A stretch of 64,000 bases of DNA from Roseburia hominis. Its GTDB lineage: Bacteria > Bacillota > Clostridia > Lachnospirales > Lachnospiraceae. The DNA is taken from the NCBI GenBank assembly GCA_040702975.1, contig CP159990.1, positions 2,604,001 to 2,668,000 on the forward strand, given 5' to 3'. Each line of letters begins with the position of its first letter. Positions within the stretch are counted from its first letter, which is position 1. The notes beneath the pieces are model-generated. The model was not told the DNA's origin. It made no database searches and saw only the letters and a list, made by a program, of their open reading frames with translations. Position numbers and translations under genes: made by a program. Positions 42,926-51,858 of the stretch are shown here, one piece after another.

Positions 42926-44032
42926 ATGAACAGCAAACCGCAGTTTCATGGAAGTGATTTGGAAGCTATTGAGGAATATTATCATATACCCAAGGAGGAG
43001 ATTGTCTGCTTTGGAGCCAACGTCAATCCCCTGGGACTATCGGAAACGGTAAAGGAGAAGCTTAAGGAGAATCTGGACGTGCTTTCCACGTATCCGGACA
43101 GGAATTACACCTCTTTAAAGGAAGTGATCAGTGTCTACAGCGGAACACGCCCGGAACACGTCGTAGTGGGAAATGGTTCCACGGAGCTGATCTCTCTTCT
43201 CATTCAGACCAGGCGCCCCGAAAAGGCGCTGCTTCTCGGTCCTACCTATTCCGAATATGGACGGGAGCTTTCTCTGGTTGGCGGACAGATTCACTTTTTT
43301 AATCTGAAGGAATCAGATATCTTCCGTCTGAATCTTAACGCTTTCTGCGACGAGATCCGCAAGGGCTATGAACTTATCATTCTCTGCAACCCCAATAACC
43401 CGACTTCTTCCGCCCTAACGGTTTCCGAGATTCGTCAGATTCTTCATGTATGCCGGGAAACGGGAAGCTTTCTGATGATCGATGAGACTTACGTCGAATT
43501 CGCTCCTTCGGTGGAAGCGATTTCCGCGATGCCTCTGGTTGAAGAATATGAGAACCTCATGGTGCTGCGGGGCACCTCCAAGTTCTTTGCCGCTCCGGGT
43601 ATGCGATTCGGATATGGCGCGACCAGCAATCCACAGTTTCTCGCGACGCTTGCGCAAATGCAGAACCCATGGAGCCTTAACAGTCTGGCAGCTTTCGCCG
43701 GGGAACTCATGCTCACAGACCAGGAGTATATCAGAGAAACCCGAGAATTGATTTTAGGTGAGAGGGATAGAATGTGTTCTTTTTTAAAAAACTTTTCAGA
43801 ACTTACTGTCTATCCAGCCTATGCGAACTTCGTACTGGTAAAGCTCGATCTCCCCGGTGTGACCTCCTTTGACCTGTTTGAATTTCTGATCAAAGAGAAG
43901 ATGATGGTACGCGACTGCTCTTCCTTCGACAGCCTGGACGGGGAATTTATCCGGTTCTGTATCATGGCTCCCGCCGAAAATGACAGACTGCTCGATGGAA
44001 TCAAACGTTTTATTGAAGAGCATGTCTGCTAA
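42926..44032 (+). CDS. PLP-dependent aminotransferase, HisC/CobD-like
   Basis: 368 residues, fold type I. NPNNPTSSALT, LMIDETYVEFAP and the PLP-Lys motif LRGTSKFFAAPGMRFGYG (Lys in TSK) are those of class I/II aminotransferases close to histidinol-phosphate aminotransferase and threonine-phosphate decarboxylase. It begins FHGSDLEAIEEYYHIPKEEI and VCFGANVNPLG, the latter more like CobD. No his or cob genes are adjacent, so the substrate is open. It stands alone on the plus strand. Confidence 0.85.
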   Translation: MNSKPQFHGSDLEAIEEYYHIPKEEIVCFGANVNPLGLSETVKEKLKENLDVLSTYPDRNYTSLKEVISVYSGTRPEHVVVGNGSTELISLLIQTRRPEKALLLGPTYSEYGRELSLVGGQIHFFNLKESDIFRLNLNAFCDEIRKGYELIILCNPNNPTSSALTVSEIRQILHVCRETGSFLMIDETYVEFAPSVEAISAMPLVEEYENLMVLRGTSKFFAAPGMRFGYGATSNPQFLATLAQMQNPWSLNSLAAFAGELMLTDQEYIRETRELILGERDRMCSFLKNFSELTVYPAYANFVLVKLDLPGVTSFDLFEFLIKEKMMVRDCSSFDSLDGEFIRFCIMAPAENDRLLDGIKRFIEEHVC

Positions 44033-44130
44033 CATACAACCCTGAACCTTGCCGTCAACTAATTTAAAACAGAGTCTATAGCCCAAAATTCCGGAACAAA
44101 TCTCCTTAGATACATGGCAACCATAAAATT

Positions 44131-44161
44131 AGGCTGAATCGTATGATTAGCGATTCAGCCT
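44131..44161. terminator. Terminator between convergent genes
   Basis: A perfect 11-bp stem AGGCTGAATCG with a 9-base loop, between the aminotransferase and cupin stops. T-rich flanks exist on both strands (TTGTCT on plus, AATTTTAT on minus). Confidence 0.75.
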
Positions 44162-44191
44162 TGTCTCTGACAATAAAAGTGTAATCCTATG

Positions 44192-44536
44192 CTATGCTTT
44201 CAGTATCAACGCCGTAAACACCAGATCCTCGTCCCCGGTATTCTTAAGCCCATGGCCCTCGCCGTTCTTGCAGAAGGTCACGTCCCCCGCTTCTACCGGA
44301 TATTCCTTCCCATTATCCTTATAGATTCCCGCACCCCTGGTAAGAAAATACGTCTCCGTATCGCCATGATGTTCATGGTAACCAATCTCACACCCCGGTT
44401 TCAAAGTCACTTCGCTGAACATTTTACAATGCTCTCCCAACTCCTCCCCCGTGATGATCGGCTGTTTCAGGATATATCCCTCACCGCCGTATGCGTGCTC
44501 CGCCTTTATGATTTCTCTTTCTTCTGGTTTTGTCAT
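44192..44536 (-). CDS. Cupin-domain protein
   Basis: 114 residues; GGAGGTACAACACA before the ATG. Single-domain cupin: metal-site motif 1 GYHEHHGDTETYFLTRG (His, His, Glu) and motif 2 VEAGDVTFCKNGEGHGLKN (His). Substrate unknown; such small cupins often act as sugar or dioxygen-related enzymes or binding proteins. No informative neighbour. Confidence 0.88.
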   Translation of the reverse strand: MTKPEEREIIKAEHAYGGEGYILKQPIITGEELGEHCKMFSEVTLKPGCEIGYHEHHGDTETYFLTRGAGIYKDNGKEYPVEAGDVTFCKNGEGHGLKNTGDEDLVFTALILKA

Positions 44537-44613
44537 TGTGTTGTACCTCCATTTCTATTCTATTTGCTTTAATTCTCTATGTTTTCACTCTTTCAAGGGA
44601 CTGCTTTGTTCGT

Positions 44614-44961
44614 TTACAATACACTCGATGCAAATGAAAATATAAGTGCCCCCAATGTTCCCAGCAATATAATCCAGACCACCACGCGCTGCCAGAAGCT
44701 GACCTTGCGCTGTCCCGATGCTGCTCCTCCGATGATCACAAACTCTTTTATCAGCTTCTTTGCAGTCTCCTTATATGCTTCCGGCACCATGATATCCTCT
44801 CCCCGGGCCGGGTTTCCTCCTGTATAAACATCCATAAATCCACCATTATAATATGCCGGAATATGCTGCTTCTTAAGAAGTGCAATCACCTGCTCCGCTT
44901 CCATACGGTTCTGTACCGTCGCAATCTTCACAAAGCCTTCCCTCTCCTTTTTCTTTCCCAT
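44614..44961 (-). CDS. DUF2007-type protein with C-terminal membrane helix
   Basis: 115 residues; AGGAGGGTGTA before the ATG. The first ~75 residues match the small DUF2007 (putative signal-transducing) fold: FVKIATVQNRMEAEQVIALL, then IPAYYNGG and DIMVPEAYKETAKKLI. A membrane helix at ~92-113 anchors it with the domain in the cytoplasm. It lies 12 bases downstream of the esterase gene. Confidence 0.75.
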   Translation of the reverse strand: MGKKKEREGFVKIATVQNRMEAEQVIALLKKQHIPAYYNGGFMDVYTGGNPARGEDIMVPEAYKETAKKLIKEFVIIGGAASGQRKVSFWQRVVVWIILLGTLGALIFSFASSVL

Positions 44962-44973
44962 TACACCCTCCTA

Positions 44974-46014
44974 TTATTCTTTGCTCTTCCACTGACAGGC
45001 AAGCCACTTCTCAGCCAAATAGGGCCACATCGCCACCTCCGGCATCCAGAACTCCTCCGAAATCTTCCGGCAGACATGGGCTACGATACCCTTGTTTTCT
45101 TCCAGAAACTCCGCCTTCTCCTCTTCTGAAATGAAAACCGGTAAAGTATCATTTCTCGCTGCCTCCAAAGTCCTGACCATCTGCTCCATCGGATACGGGT
45201 CGCCAAAATCACCTGCGGTAAATGTATCGTCCGCCAGAGACAGGCCATGCCAGCCATAACTAAATACGTGATGCGAATAGGGAACGCCCTGCTTTTTGCA
45301 CGCCTCGGCAAACAGATAGCTGTTTTCCACCGGCACAGTAGCGTCAGGAACCGTCTGCCAGATAAAACATGGCGGAGTCTCTGAGGTCACATGCCGTTCC
45401 AGACTAAAATATTCCCGCAGCTTTTGTGTCCTCTCCTCAATATCCTTCCCCACAAGCGCCTGAAAAGACCCTTGGTGGGCATATGCTCCGGAAGTGATGA
45501 CCGGATAACTTAAGATAGCCGCGTCCGGCCTGCAAGAATAGGCCGCATAGTCAGGGTTCTCCTCTGCCACGTCCCGGTAATGCACACAGACGCTGCCGCA
45601 AAGATGCGCGCCGGCAGAAAAACCGCAGATTGCCAGCCTGTCCGGATCGATTCCATACACTTCGGCATGTTTCCTGATATGGCGGATCGCCCGTGACAGA
45701 TCCCTCATGGGCTGATCTTCAAGGGGCACGGCCATCAGCGGATTAGTCGTATAAGTCAGCACGAAAGTCTGATACTCCATATCCGTGAAGCGTTTTGCAA
45801 CAATCCCGCCCTCCGTGGGAGAAGCAAAGCAGTACCCGCCGCCCGGGACGACCAGCATCACCGGCTTCTTCTCCTTAGCCGAACCTTGCGACATGTCGTC
45901 CGCGCCGCTACCTTTCTCTTCCTCCAGATAAACCATAAGATTGGGCTCAAACCCAAGCGCCAAAGGATACCCGTATTCTCCGGCCTCCCAGATATTTCTA
46001 CGTTCCATCTGCAT
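44974..46014 (-). CDS. Alpha/beta-hydrolase, acetyl-esterase type
   Basis: 346 residues from the ATG at 46014, which has GGGGGATAGGAC upstream; the long open extension before it crosses a hairpin and non-coding sequence and is rejected. Oxyanion motif VVPGGGYCF (HGGG-like), nucleophile elbow CGFSAGAHL (Ser), Asp in TVPDATVPVENS and His in FSYGWHGLSL. It resembles carbohydrate acetyl esterases of the BD-FAE/AXE group. There is no signal peptide, so it would act inside the cell on imported esters. Confidence 0.88.
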   Translation of the reverse strand: MQMERRNIWEAGEYGYPLALGFEPNLMVYLEEEKGSGADDMSQGSAKEKKPVMLVVPGGGYCFASPTEGGIVAKRFTDMEYQTFVLTYTTNPLMAVPLEDQPMRDLSRAIRHIRKHAEVYGIDPDRLAICGFSAGAHLCGSVCVHYRDVAEENPDYAAYSCRPDAAILSYPVITSGAYAHQGSFQALVGKDIEERTQKLREYFSLERHVTSETPPCFIWQTVPDATVPVENSYLFAEACKKQGVPYSHHVFSYGWHGLSLADDTFTAGDFGDPYPMEQMVRTLEAARNDTLPVFISEEEKAEFLEENKGIVAHVCRKISEEFWMPEVAMWPYLAEKWLACQWKSKE

Positions 46015-46160
46015 ATGTCCTATCCCCCTGTACTCAGAATCAAGTTGCATGTTACTTCTATTATAGACAGAGTCCCTGACAACTGCAAGGTAAAATAAAA
46101 CTTTGCGGACAAGCTGCCTCGAAATCCTTTCTGCTTTGCAAATAAAATAAGCAAACAAAT

Positions 46161-46214
46161 GAACTCCGGCAGGCACTCCTTCCATTTTCGGAAAATATGT
46201 GCCCGCCAGAGTTC
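46161..46214 (-). terminator. Probable terminator after the BceAB-type permease gene
   Basis: A 16-bp stem (GAACTCYGGCRGGCAC arms, two G-T pairs) with a 22-base loop, ~20 bases after the permease stop. The T-run is weak (TTTGTTTGCTTATTTTATT). Confidence 0.6.
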
Positions 46215-46234
46215 AAACCATTTCAACTATTTTC

Positions 46235-48238
46235 TTAATTCACGATCCGATAATATTCCCTTGCCGTGATCAGATATACGATCACATAAATGATAGAAAA
46301 TACTCCGATTGTTATGATCGTACAGTTCCTAAACAGTACTTCATTTTTCAGATTCAATAATACCAACAGCCTGAAAATGACCCGAAACGCAACGCAGATA
46401 TGAATGATCGCCGCAACAATTGGCAGGGCAAATACGGAAATCACCTGGCTATGGATTGCCTTCTTGACCTCCCGCTTGCTCATTCCTACCTTCTGCATAA
46501 TCTGGAACCGTTCTCTGTCATCGTATCCTTCTGAAATCTGTTTGTAGTAAATGATAAGCACCGTTGCCACCAGGAACAGGATTCCAAAGAAGATGCCAAG
46601 GAACAAAAATCCGCCGTAAAAACTGTAAAAACCAGCCCTGTGGTCTTCTCGCACTTCCACGTATCCGTCCAGATTCATTTCCCCGAAGCGTGCAGCAAGT
46701 GCGTCTGTCAGCTTCTTCACCGTCTTTTTATCGCCTTTGAAATCATAACTCAGCTCGCCGTCAATTTGAAGTTCCCCTATCACATCAGGCTCTCCCGATA
46801 TTTCCCATAAATCCGCAACTACAGCTCGGTCCTTCACGATAATATACAAGGTATCCAGCGCATTCATCTGCGTATTGCCACTTTCTATAAACGCATCGAG
46901 TACCTCCTTCACCCGAAAGTTCTTGCTGCCAAATGTAAAATCTCCCTTTTTCACCTCCACAGTGGCGTTTCTCGAAGCCCTGTATACCAGAATCTCATCT
47001 TCCTTAAGAGTCTTGTTCTCTCCTGTGACCCGGTTGTAATCGGAGAGCGGAACCGCTTTCACGATCATTCCCAAACTTACATAGGAAGTATAATCGTCCG
47101 TATCTTTGGGCACTGACAGAGAATTTTCACCCTCCGCTTTTGTCAGATAGCTGGCGCTCTGAAAGCTGATTTGCTGCTCGAACTCAACGTTCAGCTTCTT
47201 AGTCTCTTCCTCCACCATATCCCGGAACGCTTCCATTTTGTCATCATCGGCATAGCGGATTACTCCGGTGAAATCATAGGGAAAACGGGTGAGCATAATA
47301 TCCTCCATGCCCCAATACATGGCCACCGTCGTGGATACCGCCACAAGCACCATGGTGCTCAGAATACAGATGTTCGCAAGACCCGCCGCGTTCTGTTTCA
47401 TTCGGTAGATCATACCCGAAACCGAGATGAAATGGTTCGTTCGATAGTAATATTTCTTATTCCTGCGGAGCAGTTTCAAAAAGGCAATGCTCCCTGCCGC
47501 GAACAGAGCATAGGTTCCGATGATGACCAGAACAACAGCGACAAAAAACATGGTAATCGCGGCAAGCGGCTGTTCCACAGTAAACGCAATGTAATAACCG
47601 GCACCCAGAGTAACCACGCCAACGAGAGTCAAAAGGAATCGTGTCTTCGGTTCTTTTTCTCCCTGATAAGTGCCGTGCAACAGTTCGATCGTATTTACGC
47701 GCATGACCTGCCATACATTAAACAGCAGTATCACTGCATAAATGACTGCAAAGGAGCCGAGAGTTTCGACGATTGCCCTCGGCTCGATCATAAACTCCAG
47801 CGGAGCCGTAACACGCACAATCTTGAGCAATATGAGAAAAATCAGTTTGCTAAGTACCATACCGCTTACGATTCCGGCTCCGATAGTCCCCACTGCAACG
47901 ATCACCATTTCACAGATCATCATTCTTACCAGATGCCGTTTCCCTAGTCCCAATACGTTATATAACCCCAGTTCCTTCTTTCTGCGCTTCATCAGAAAGC
48001 TGTTTGTATAGAAGAGAAAGATGGCAGTAAATACGGCAACAATCGCAACGCCTACTCCGATAATGCTCCTCACATCCCGGGCGTCCGGCATTTTGTCGAT
48101 TCCGGTGTTGTAGACGATCGATTTGATAATGTAATACATGGCGATCATGAAGGTGCCGGTGAGCAGGTAGGGAGTGTAGATTTTTCCGTTCTTTTTGATA
48201 TTCATCATCGCTAACCGCGGATAAAAGAAGTTACGCAT
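46235..48238 (-). CDS. BceB-type ABC transporter permease
   Basis: 667 residues from the ATG at 48238 (GGAGGTGGGAAAA upstream), overlapping the ATPase stop by 8 bases. It has about ten membrane helices. FtsX-type domains lie at residues ~55-190 and near the C-terminus (GFLFLGIFFGILFLVATVLI). A large extracellular domain of ~210 residues between helices 7 and 8 is the hallmark of BceB proteins, which detect and remove cell-wall-targeting peptides. Its partner kinase is probably the BceS-like protein at 55415-56425. Here it lies downstream of a RiPP locus and is a candidate immunity transporter. Confidence 0.9.
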   Translation of the reverse strand: MRNFFYPRLAMMNIKKNGKIYTPYLLTGTFMIAMYYIIKSIVYNTGIDKMPDARDVRSIIGVGVAIVAVFTAIFLFYTNSFLMKRRKKELGLYNVLGLGKRHLVRMMICEMVIVAVGTIGAGIVSGMVLSKLIFLILLKIVRVTAPLEFMIEPRAIVETLGSFAVIYAVILLFNVWQVMRVNTIELLHGTYQGEKEPKTRFLLTLVGVVTLGAGYYIAFTVEQPLAAITMFFVAVVLVIIGTYALFAAGSIAFLKLLRRNKKYYYRTNHFISVSGMIYRMKQNAAGLANICILSTMVLVAVSTTVAMYWGMEDIMLTRFPYDFTGVIRYADDDKMEAFRDMVEEETKKLNVEFEQQISFQSASYLTKAEGENSLSVPKDTDDYTSYVSLGMIVKAVPLSDYNRVTGENKTLKEDEILVYRASRNATVEVKKGDFTFGSKNFRVKEVLDAFIESGNTQMNALDTLYIIVKDRAVVADLWEISGEPDVIGELQIDGELSYDFKGDKKTVKKLTDALAARFGEMNLDGYVEVREDHRAGFYSFYGGFLFLGIFFGILFLVATVLIIYYKQISEGYDDRERFQIMQKVGMSKREVKKAIHSQVISVFALPIVAAIIHICVAFRVIFRLLVLLNLKNEVLFRNCTIITIGVFSIIYVIVYLITAREYYRIVN

Positions 48239-48998
48239 TTTTCCCACCTCCGGTCGTGATGACAGTCAGCGTGTCGGAGATTTTCTCGTACATCTCTGCG
48301 TTGCTTAGGTTTCCGCGGTAAAGCTGATGGAATACCACCCCGTCCTTGATGAAAAGCACCCGGCCTGCGTGGCTGGCAGCCTTGACGCTGTGGGTCACCA
48401 TCAGGATCGTCTGCCCGTTCGCATTGATTTCCCCGAACAGCTCCAAAAGCTCATCGGAAGCACGAGAATCCAGCGCTCCCGTGGGCTCATCGGCAAGGAC
48501 GAGCTGCGGATTCGTGATCAAAGCCCGGGCCACCGCAGCCCTCTGCTTCTGCCCTCCGGAAACCTCATAAGGGAATTTCTCCATCAGTTCCTGAATGCCA
48601 AGCTGCCTGGCGATCGGCTCCAGACGGCGCTCCATTTCCTCATACTTCTTTCCGGCAAGCACCAGCGGCAGGAAAATGTTATCCTTGAGAGAAAAGGTAT
48701 CGAGGAGGTTGAAGTCCTGGAATACGAATCCCAGATTCTGCCGCCGAAACGCCGCGATCTCCCTCTCTTTTACCGTTGTCAGATCCCGCCCTTTTAGAAA
48801 TACCTTTCCTCCCGTCGGCTTATCCAGCGCCGCCAGGATATTAAGAAGGGTCGTCTTTCCGGAGCCGGATTCGCCCATGATCGCCACGAACTCTCTCGGC
48901 TCCACCGCAAAACTCACGTCTGCAAGCGCCTGTACCTGATTCCCCCCGAAACGGGTGGTATACGTTTTTTTCACATTCTTTACTTCCAATAATGCCAT
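48231..48998 (-). CDS. BceA-type ABC transporter ATP-binding protein
   Basis: 255 residues from the ATG at 48998 (AAAGGCGGAC upstream). Walker A GESGSGKTTLL, Q-loop FVFQDFNLL, signature YEVSGGQKQRAAVARAL, Walker B LVLADEPTGALD and H-loop VTHS are all intact. It belongs to the MacB/LolD/BceA group and powers the adjacent permease. The -10-like TATACT ~55 bases upstream (plus-strand ~49047) may be its own promoter. The GTGTAAG...ATGTGAA pattern further upstream could be a response-regulator site. Confidence 0.92.
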   Translation of the reverse strand: MALLEVKNVKKTYTTRFGGNQVQALADVSFAVEPREFVAIMGESGSGKTTLLNILAALDKPTGGKVFLKGRDLTTVKEREIAAFRRQNLGFVFQDFNLLDTFSLKDNIFLPLVLAGKKYEEMERRLEPIARQLGIQELMEKFPYEVSGGQKQRAAVARALITNPQLVLADEPTGALDSRASDELLELFGEINANGQTILMVTHSVKAASHAGRVLFIKDGVVFHQLYRGNLSNAEMYEKISDTLTVITTGGGKNA

Positions 48999-49295
48999 TC
49001 TATGTCCGCCTTTCCATATTGTATTCGTTTGACTTACAAACACAGTATACTAGACATGCTCGCTCTTTGCCATAGATTCACATTACGTCTTTCTTACACT
49101 TTTGAAAGATTTAACCGATACCCCAAATTTCTGTGTAATATTTTTTCTTTGTTTCCCGCAGGTGATAACTGACTAAAATGAGTACTAATTCTTCATTTTC
49201 CAATAACACCACTTTAATCATCTCTGTATTTTCTTTATCCTATGCGAAAATTCTCTCATCCACAATGAGAACTTTCTTAATGTCAAGATTTAGAT

Positions 49296-49562
49296 TTATT
49301 CATAAATAATATTATGTGACTCTAGAAATTCAATCACTTGTCCAATAAGTTCTTTAATCTGTTTTTTAGAATAGCTTTCATACCACAATTCTAAAGACTC
49401 TTCAATCTTTTCAATTGAACTCCCTTGATCGATTCCTTTTAGAACTCGATATGTAAATTCTTTAGATTTGATAACAACTTCTTCATCATATATATATATA
49501 TATAAAGTCCCATTATCAATATTTTCTTCAAATCTATAATATATATTTCTTGAAATATTCAT
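49296..49562 (-). CDS. PqqD-like RiPP recognition element protein
   Basis: 88 residues; GAGAGGAATAAAT before the ATG. Short N-terminal beta hairpin (GTLYIYIYDEEVVIKS) followed by three helices ending VIEFLESHNIIYE, the winged-helix pattern of PqqD/RRE proteins. These bind the precursor leader as an added beta strand and deliver it to a radical SAM enzyme. It is the last gene of the RiPP operon. An alternating AT run (49488-49504) in codons for YIYIY is a possible slippage site. The assignment is from pattern and context, not strong identity. Confidence 0.7.
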   Translation of the reverse strand: MNISRNIYYRFEENIDNGTLYIYIYDEEVVIKSKEFTYRVLKGIDQGSSIEKIEESLELWYESYSKKQIKELIGQVIEFLESHNIIYE

Positions 49563-49596
49563 TATATTTATTCCTCTCCATAACTCTAAACAATTA

Positions 49597-50721
49597 CTAT
49601 TTAACTAATTGTTTAGTACAACGCCCATCACAATCCATATTTTTCCTAATCGCGTATGCTATACACCCAGAATTACACGTATCATAAGAATTACATGATT
49701 TACATAATATATTTTCACTCCATTTTTTACGCGAAAAAGTAACAAATTTTTCATTTTGCCACACTTTTTTTAAACCCTGTTCTAATACATTACCCATGCA
49801 AAACTCCGATTCATATAAAAATGGACACAAATACATATTTCCATACATATCTATTTCAGCCTCTGTTTTTCCAGCCGCACATATTAATGGACTTTTGCAT
49901 AGAAAGGGATTCAGTTCATTATTTCCCCATGGCACTGGCAATGGATCCTGTTTAATTTTCACTGGACACCCAGAATTAAAATGATATTCTAAGACATCCA
50001 AAAATGCATTTAATAAATCTCCATCTGATGGTAAAAAAATATTTTTTACGAACTCCAAATCCATAAGCGGCGAAAAATTGATTTGCTCAGCTCCAATATG
50101 TTCAGCCAATTTATACACTTCTCTCAAACCATCGACATTTTTATTAGATACAACAGTATTCAAAATGAATCTTATTCCTGCACTTTTTAATTTTTGACAA
50201 TTACAAATTATTTCAAATAAATTTCCACCCCTTCGTATCTCCTCAAATAATTTATCGTCAGCAGCATCGACGCTAATTTGCAAATAATCTTTTGAGGTAA
50301 AAAACTGTTTTAACTGTTTAACAATTTCTTCCGTAAGAAGTGAACCATTCGTATGTATTGACATAAAAATGTGCTTTTCCTTGATAACCTTAATAATATC
50401 CATTATATTAGGATTTAGAAATGGTTCACCACCAGTTAGATATATCCTATAAGGAAGACTATTTCCAAAGCCATCTAAAATATCTTTTACAACTTTCATA
50501 GACATATCTTTTAAAACCTTCTTTTCCACAAAGCAATGTTCACATTTGAAATTACATTTGTCAGTGATTTTGAGTCCTATCGCTATTGGTAATGATGTTT
50601 TCATCATTTTTGCTTTATCTCTCATTTCTAAATAAATTAGTTCTTCAAGATTTATAGGTTCACTTTTTAGTAAATTTGTTCTATATAAAAAATATTTCTC
50701 TAATAATTTTGTTCTTTCCAT
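49597..50721 (-). CDS. Radical SAM/SPASM RiPP-modifying enzyme (second)
   Basis: 374 residues; GAGGAG at the end of the previous gene serves as ribosome site. The radical SAM cluster is CNFKCEHC (residues ~57-64), SAM-binding is LTGGEPFLNP, and QISVDAADDKLFEEIR lies on the barrel. The C-terminal SPASM region has many Cys (CPFLYESEFCMGN, CKSCNSYDTCNSGC, CDGRC) for one or two auxiliary 4Fe-4S clusters. This type makes thioether, C-C or C-O crosslinks on ribosomal peptides. The natural substrate would be the 35-residue precursor encoded upstream. It differs from the neighbouring enzyme, so two separate modifications or a two-step reaction are likely. Confidence 0.9.
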   Translation of the reverse strand: MERTKLLEKYFLYRTNLLKSEPINLEELIYLEMRDKAKMMKTSLPIAIGLKITDKCNFKCEHCFVEKKVLKDMSMKVVKDILDGFGNSLPYRIYLTGGEPFLNPNIMDIIKVIKEKHIFMSIHTNGSLLTEEIVKQLKQFFTSKDYLQISVDAADDKLFEEIRRGGNLFEIICNCQKLKSAGIRFILNTVVSNKNVDGLREVYKLAEHIGAEQINFSPLMDLEFVKNIFLPSDGDLLNAFLDVLEYHFNSGCPVKIKQDPLPVPWGNNELNPFLCKSPLICAAGKTEAEIDMYGNMYLCPFLYESEFCMGNVLEQGLKKVWQNEKFVTFSRKKWSENILCKSCNSYDTCNSGCIAYAIRKNMDCDGRCTKQLVK

Positions 50722-50724
50722 CTA

Positions 50725-51849
50725 TTACTCCTCAAATGCATGACAGCGAGAATCCGGGCTGTCTAGTTTATCGTTATCTCTATATGCCCTTCCTCTTTCT
50801 CCTCCTTGGCATAAATAATATTGATCACAATATTCACACTTTGTGTTAGATAAATCTCTATAAAATAATTTGGATTCCTTTTTTTTAATATTACTTCGTA
50901 TTTCTTTAACTGAATCTATATAAATATTTCCCAAACAAAATTCTGGATATTCTAATGTCACGTCTGGATATATCGAACCATCAGAATGAATAAACCAATC
51001 CAAAATAGGATAGTGTTGCTTTAACCTCTTATTGGGCCGCATTAATTTCTTTGCTCTGCTACTATAATATTCTATTGGAATAAATGGCCTAAATTCCATT
51101 CTACTTTTTTGGGAAATTGCTAAACAATTGTTAATTTCTTTTAAAAACAAATCCTTATCAACTTTATCGTATAAGCTTTCGCCTTTATTGATATCAAACA
51201 CATGAGAAAGGCTAAAAGTAGCTGCACCAAGTTTTAATGCCTCAAAAAAAGCCTTACTAATATCATATTGATTGTTATGCGTTGCAGTAAAGTTAAGTCG
51301 AACCATAATTCCATAATCTACTAGTAATTGAATATTTTTCATCAATGTAAAAAAATCCCCTCCTATTCTTTGAAGATTAAAAATTTCTTCATTTGAAGCA
51401 TCAAAACTAACTTGCACCACATCTCTACTATCTATAATTTGTGCTAGTTTACTTATTTTGCTCTCATTTAGTAATGATGCATTAGTAAAAATTTCCAAAT
51501 GAAACCTATGCTTTTTTACTTCTTGTAATATTGAAAATATGTCGTGCCTTAAAAATGGCTCACCGCCACTTATTGTAATATGCATAATTTCCAGCTCTTT
51601 TAATTTATCTAAAGCCAGAACTATTTTCTCAAAAGTCGGTGTATATTGTTTTTTCTCTACCCAGCAATGAATGCAATTACAGTTACATTTAGACGTCACT
51701 TTCAACCCTACCCACATAGGACGCATAGTATGTACTTCATACTCTCCTAGCAATTCTTTATAGATACCGATGAACCTATATGCATCACTACGATCAATAT
51801 ACCGCATACCACCTTCTAAATATTCACAAATCAATTTATAATCATTCAT
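50725..51849 (-). CDS. Radical SAM/SPASM RiPP-modifying enzyme (first)
   Basis: 374 residues from the ATG at 51849 (TAGAGGTTGAGA upstream). Radical SAM cluster CNCNCIHCWVEK, SAM-binding ISGGEPFLRHD, QVSFDASNEEIFNLQRIGG. The SPASM end includes EFCLGNIY, CEYCDQYYLCQGGERGRAY and CHAFEE. The N-terminal ~45 residues are helical and could contact the leader or the RRE protein. It lies directly after the exporter gene and overlaps nothing. It is only moderately similar to the second enzyme in the visible motifs, so they are not a recent duplication. Confidence 0.9.
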   Translation of the reverse strand: MNDYKLICEYLEGGMRYIDRSDAYRFIGIYKELLGEYEVHTMRPMWVGLKVTSKCNCNCIHCWVEKKQYTPTFEKIVLALDKLKELEIMHITISGGEPFLRHDIFSILQEVKKHRFHLEIFTNASLLNESKISKLAQIIDSRDVVQVSFDASNEEIFNLQRIGGDFFTLMKNIQLLVDYGIMVRLNFTATHNNQYDISKAFFEALKLGAATFSLSHVFDINKGESLYDKVDKDLFLKEINNCLAISQKSRMEFRPFIPIEYYSSRAKKLMRPNKRLKQHYPILDWFIHSDGSIYPDVTLEYPEFCLGNIYIDSVKEIRSNIKKKESKLFYRDLSNTKCEYCDQYYLCQGGERGRAYRDNDKLDSPDSRCHAFEE

Positions 51850-51858
51850 TCTCAACCT

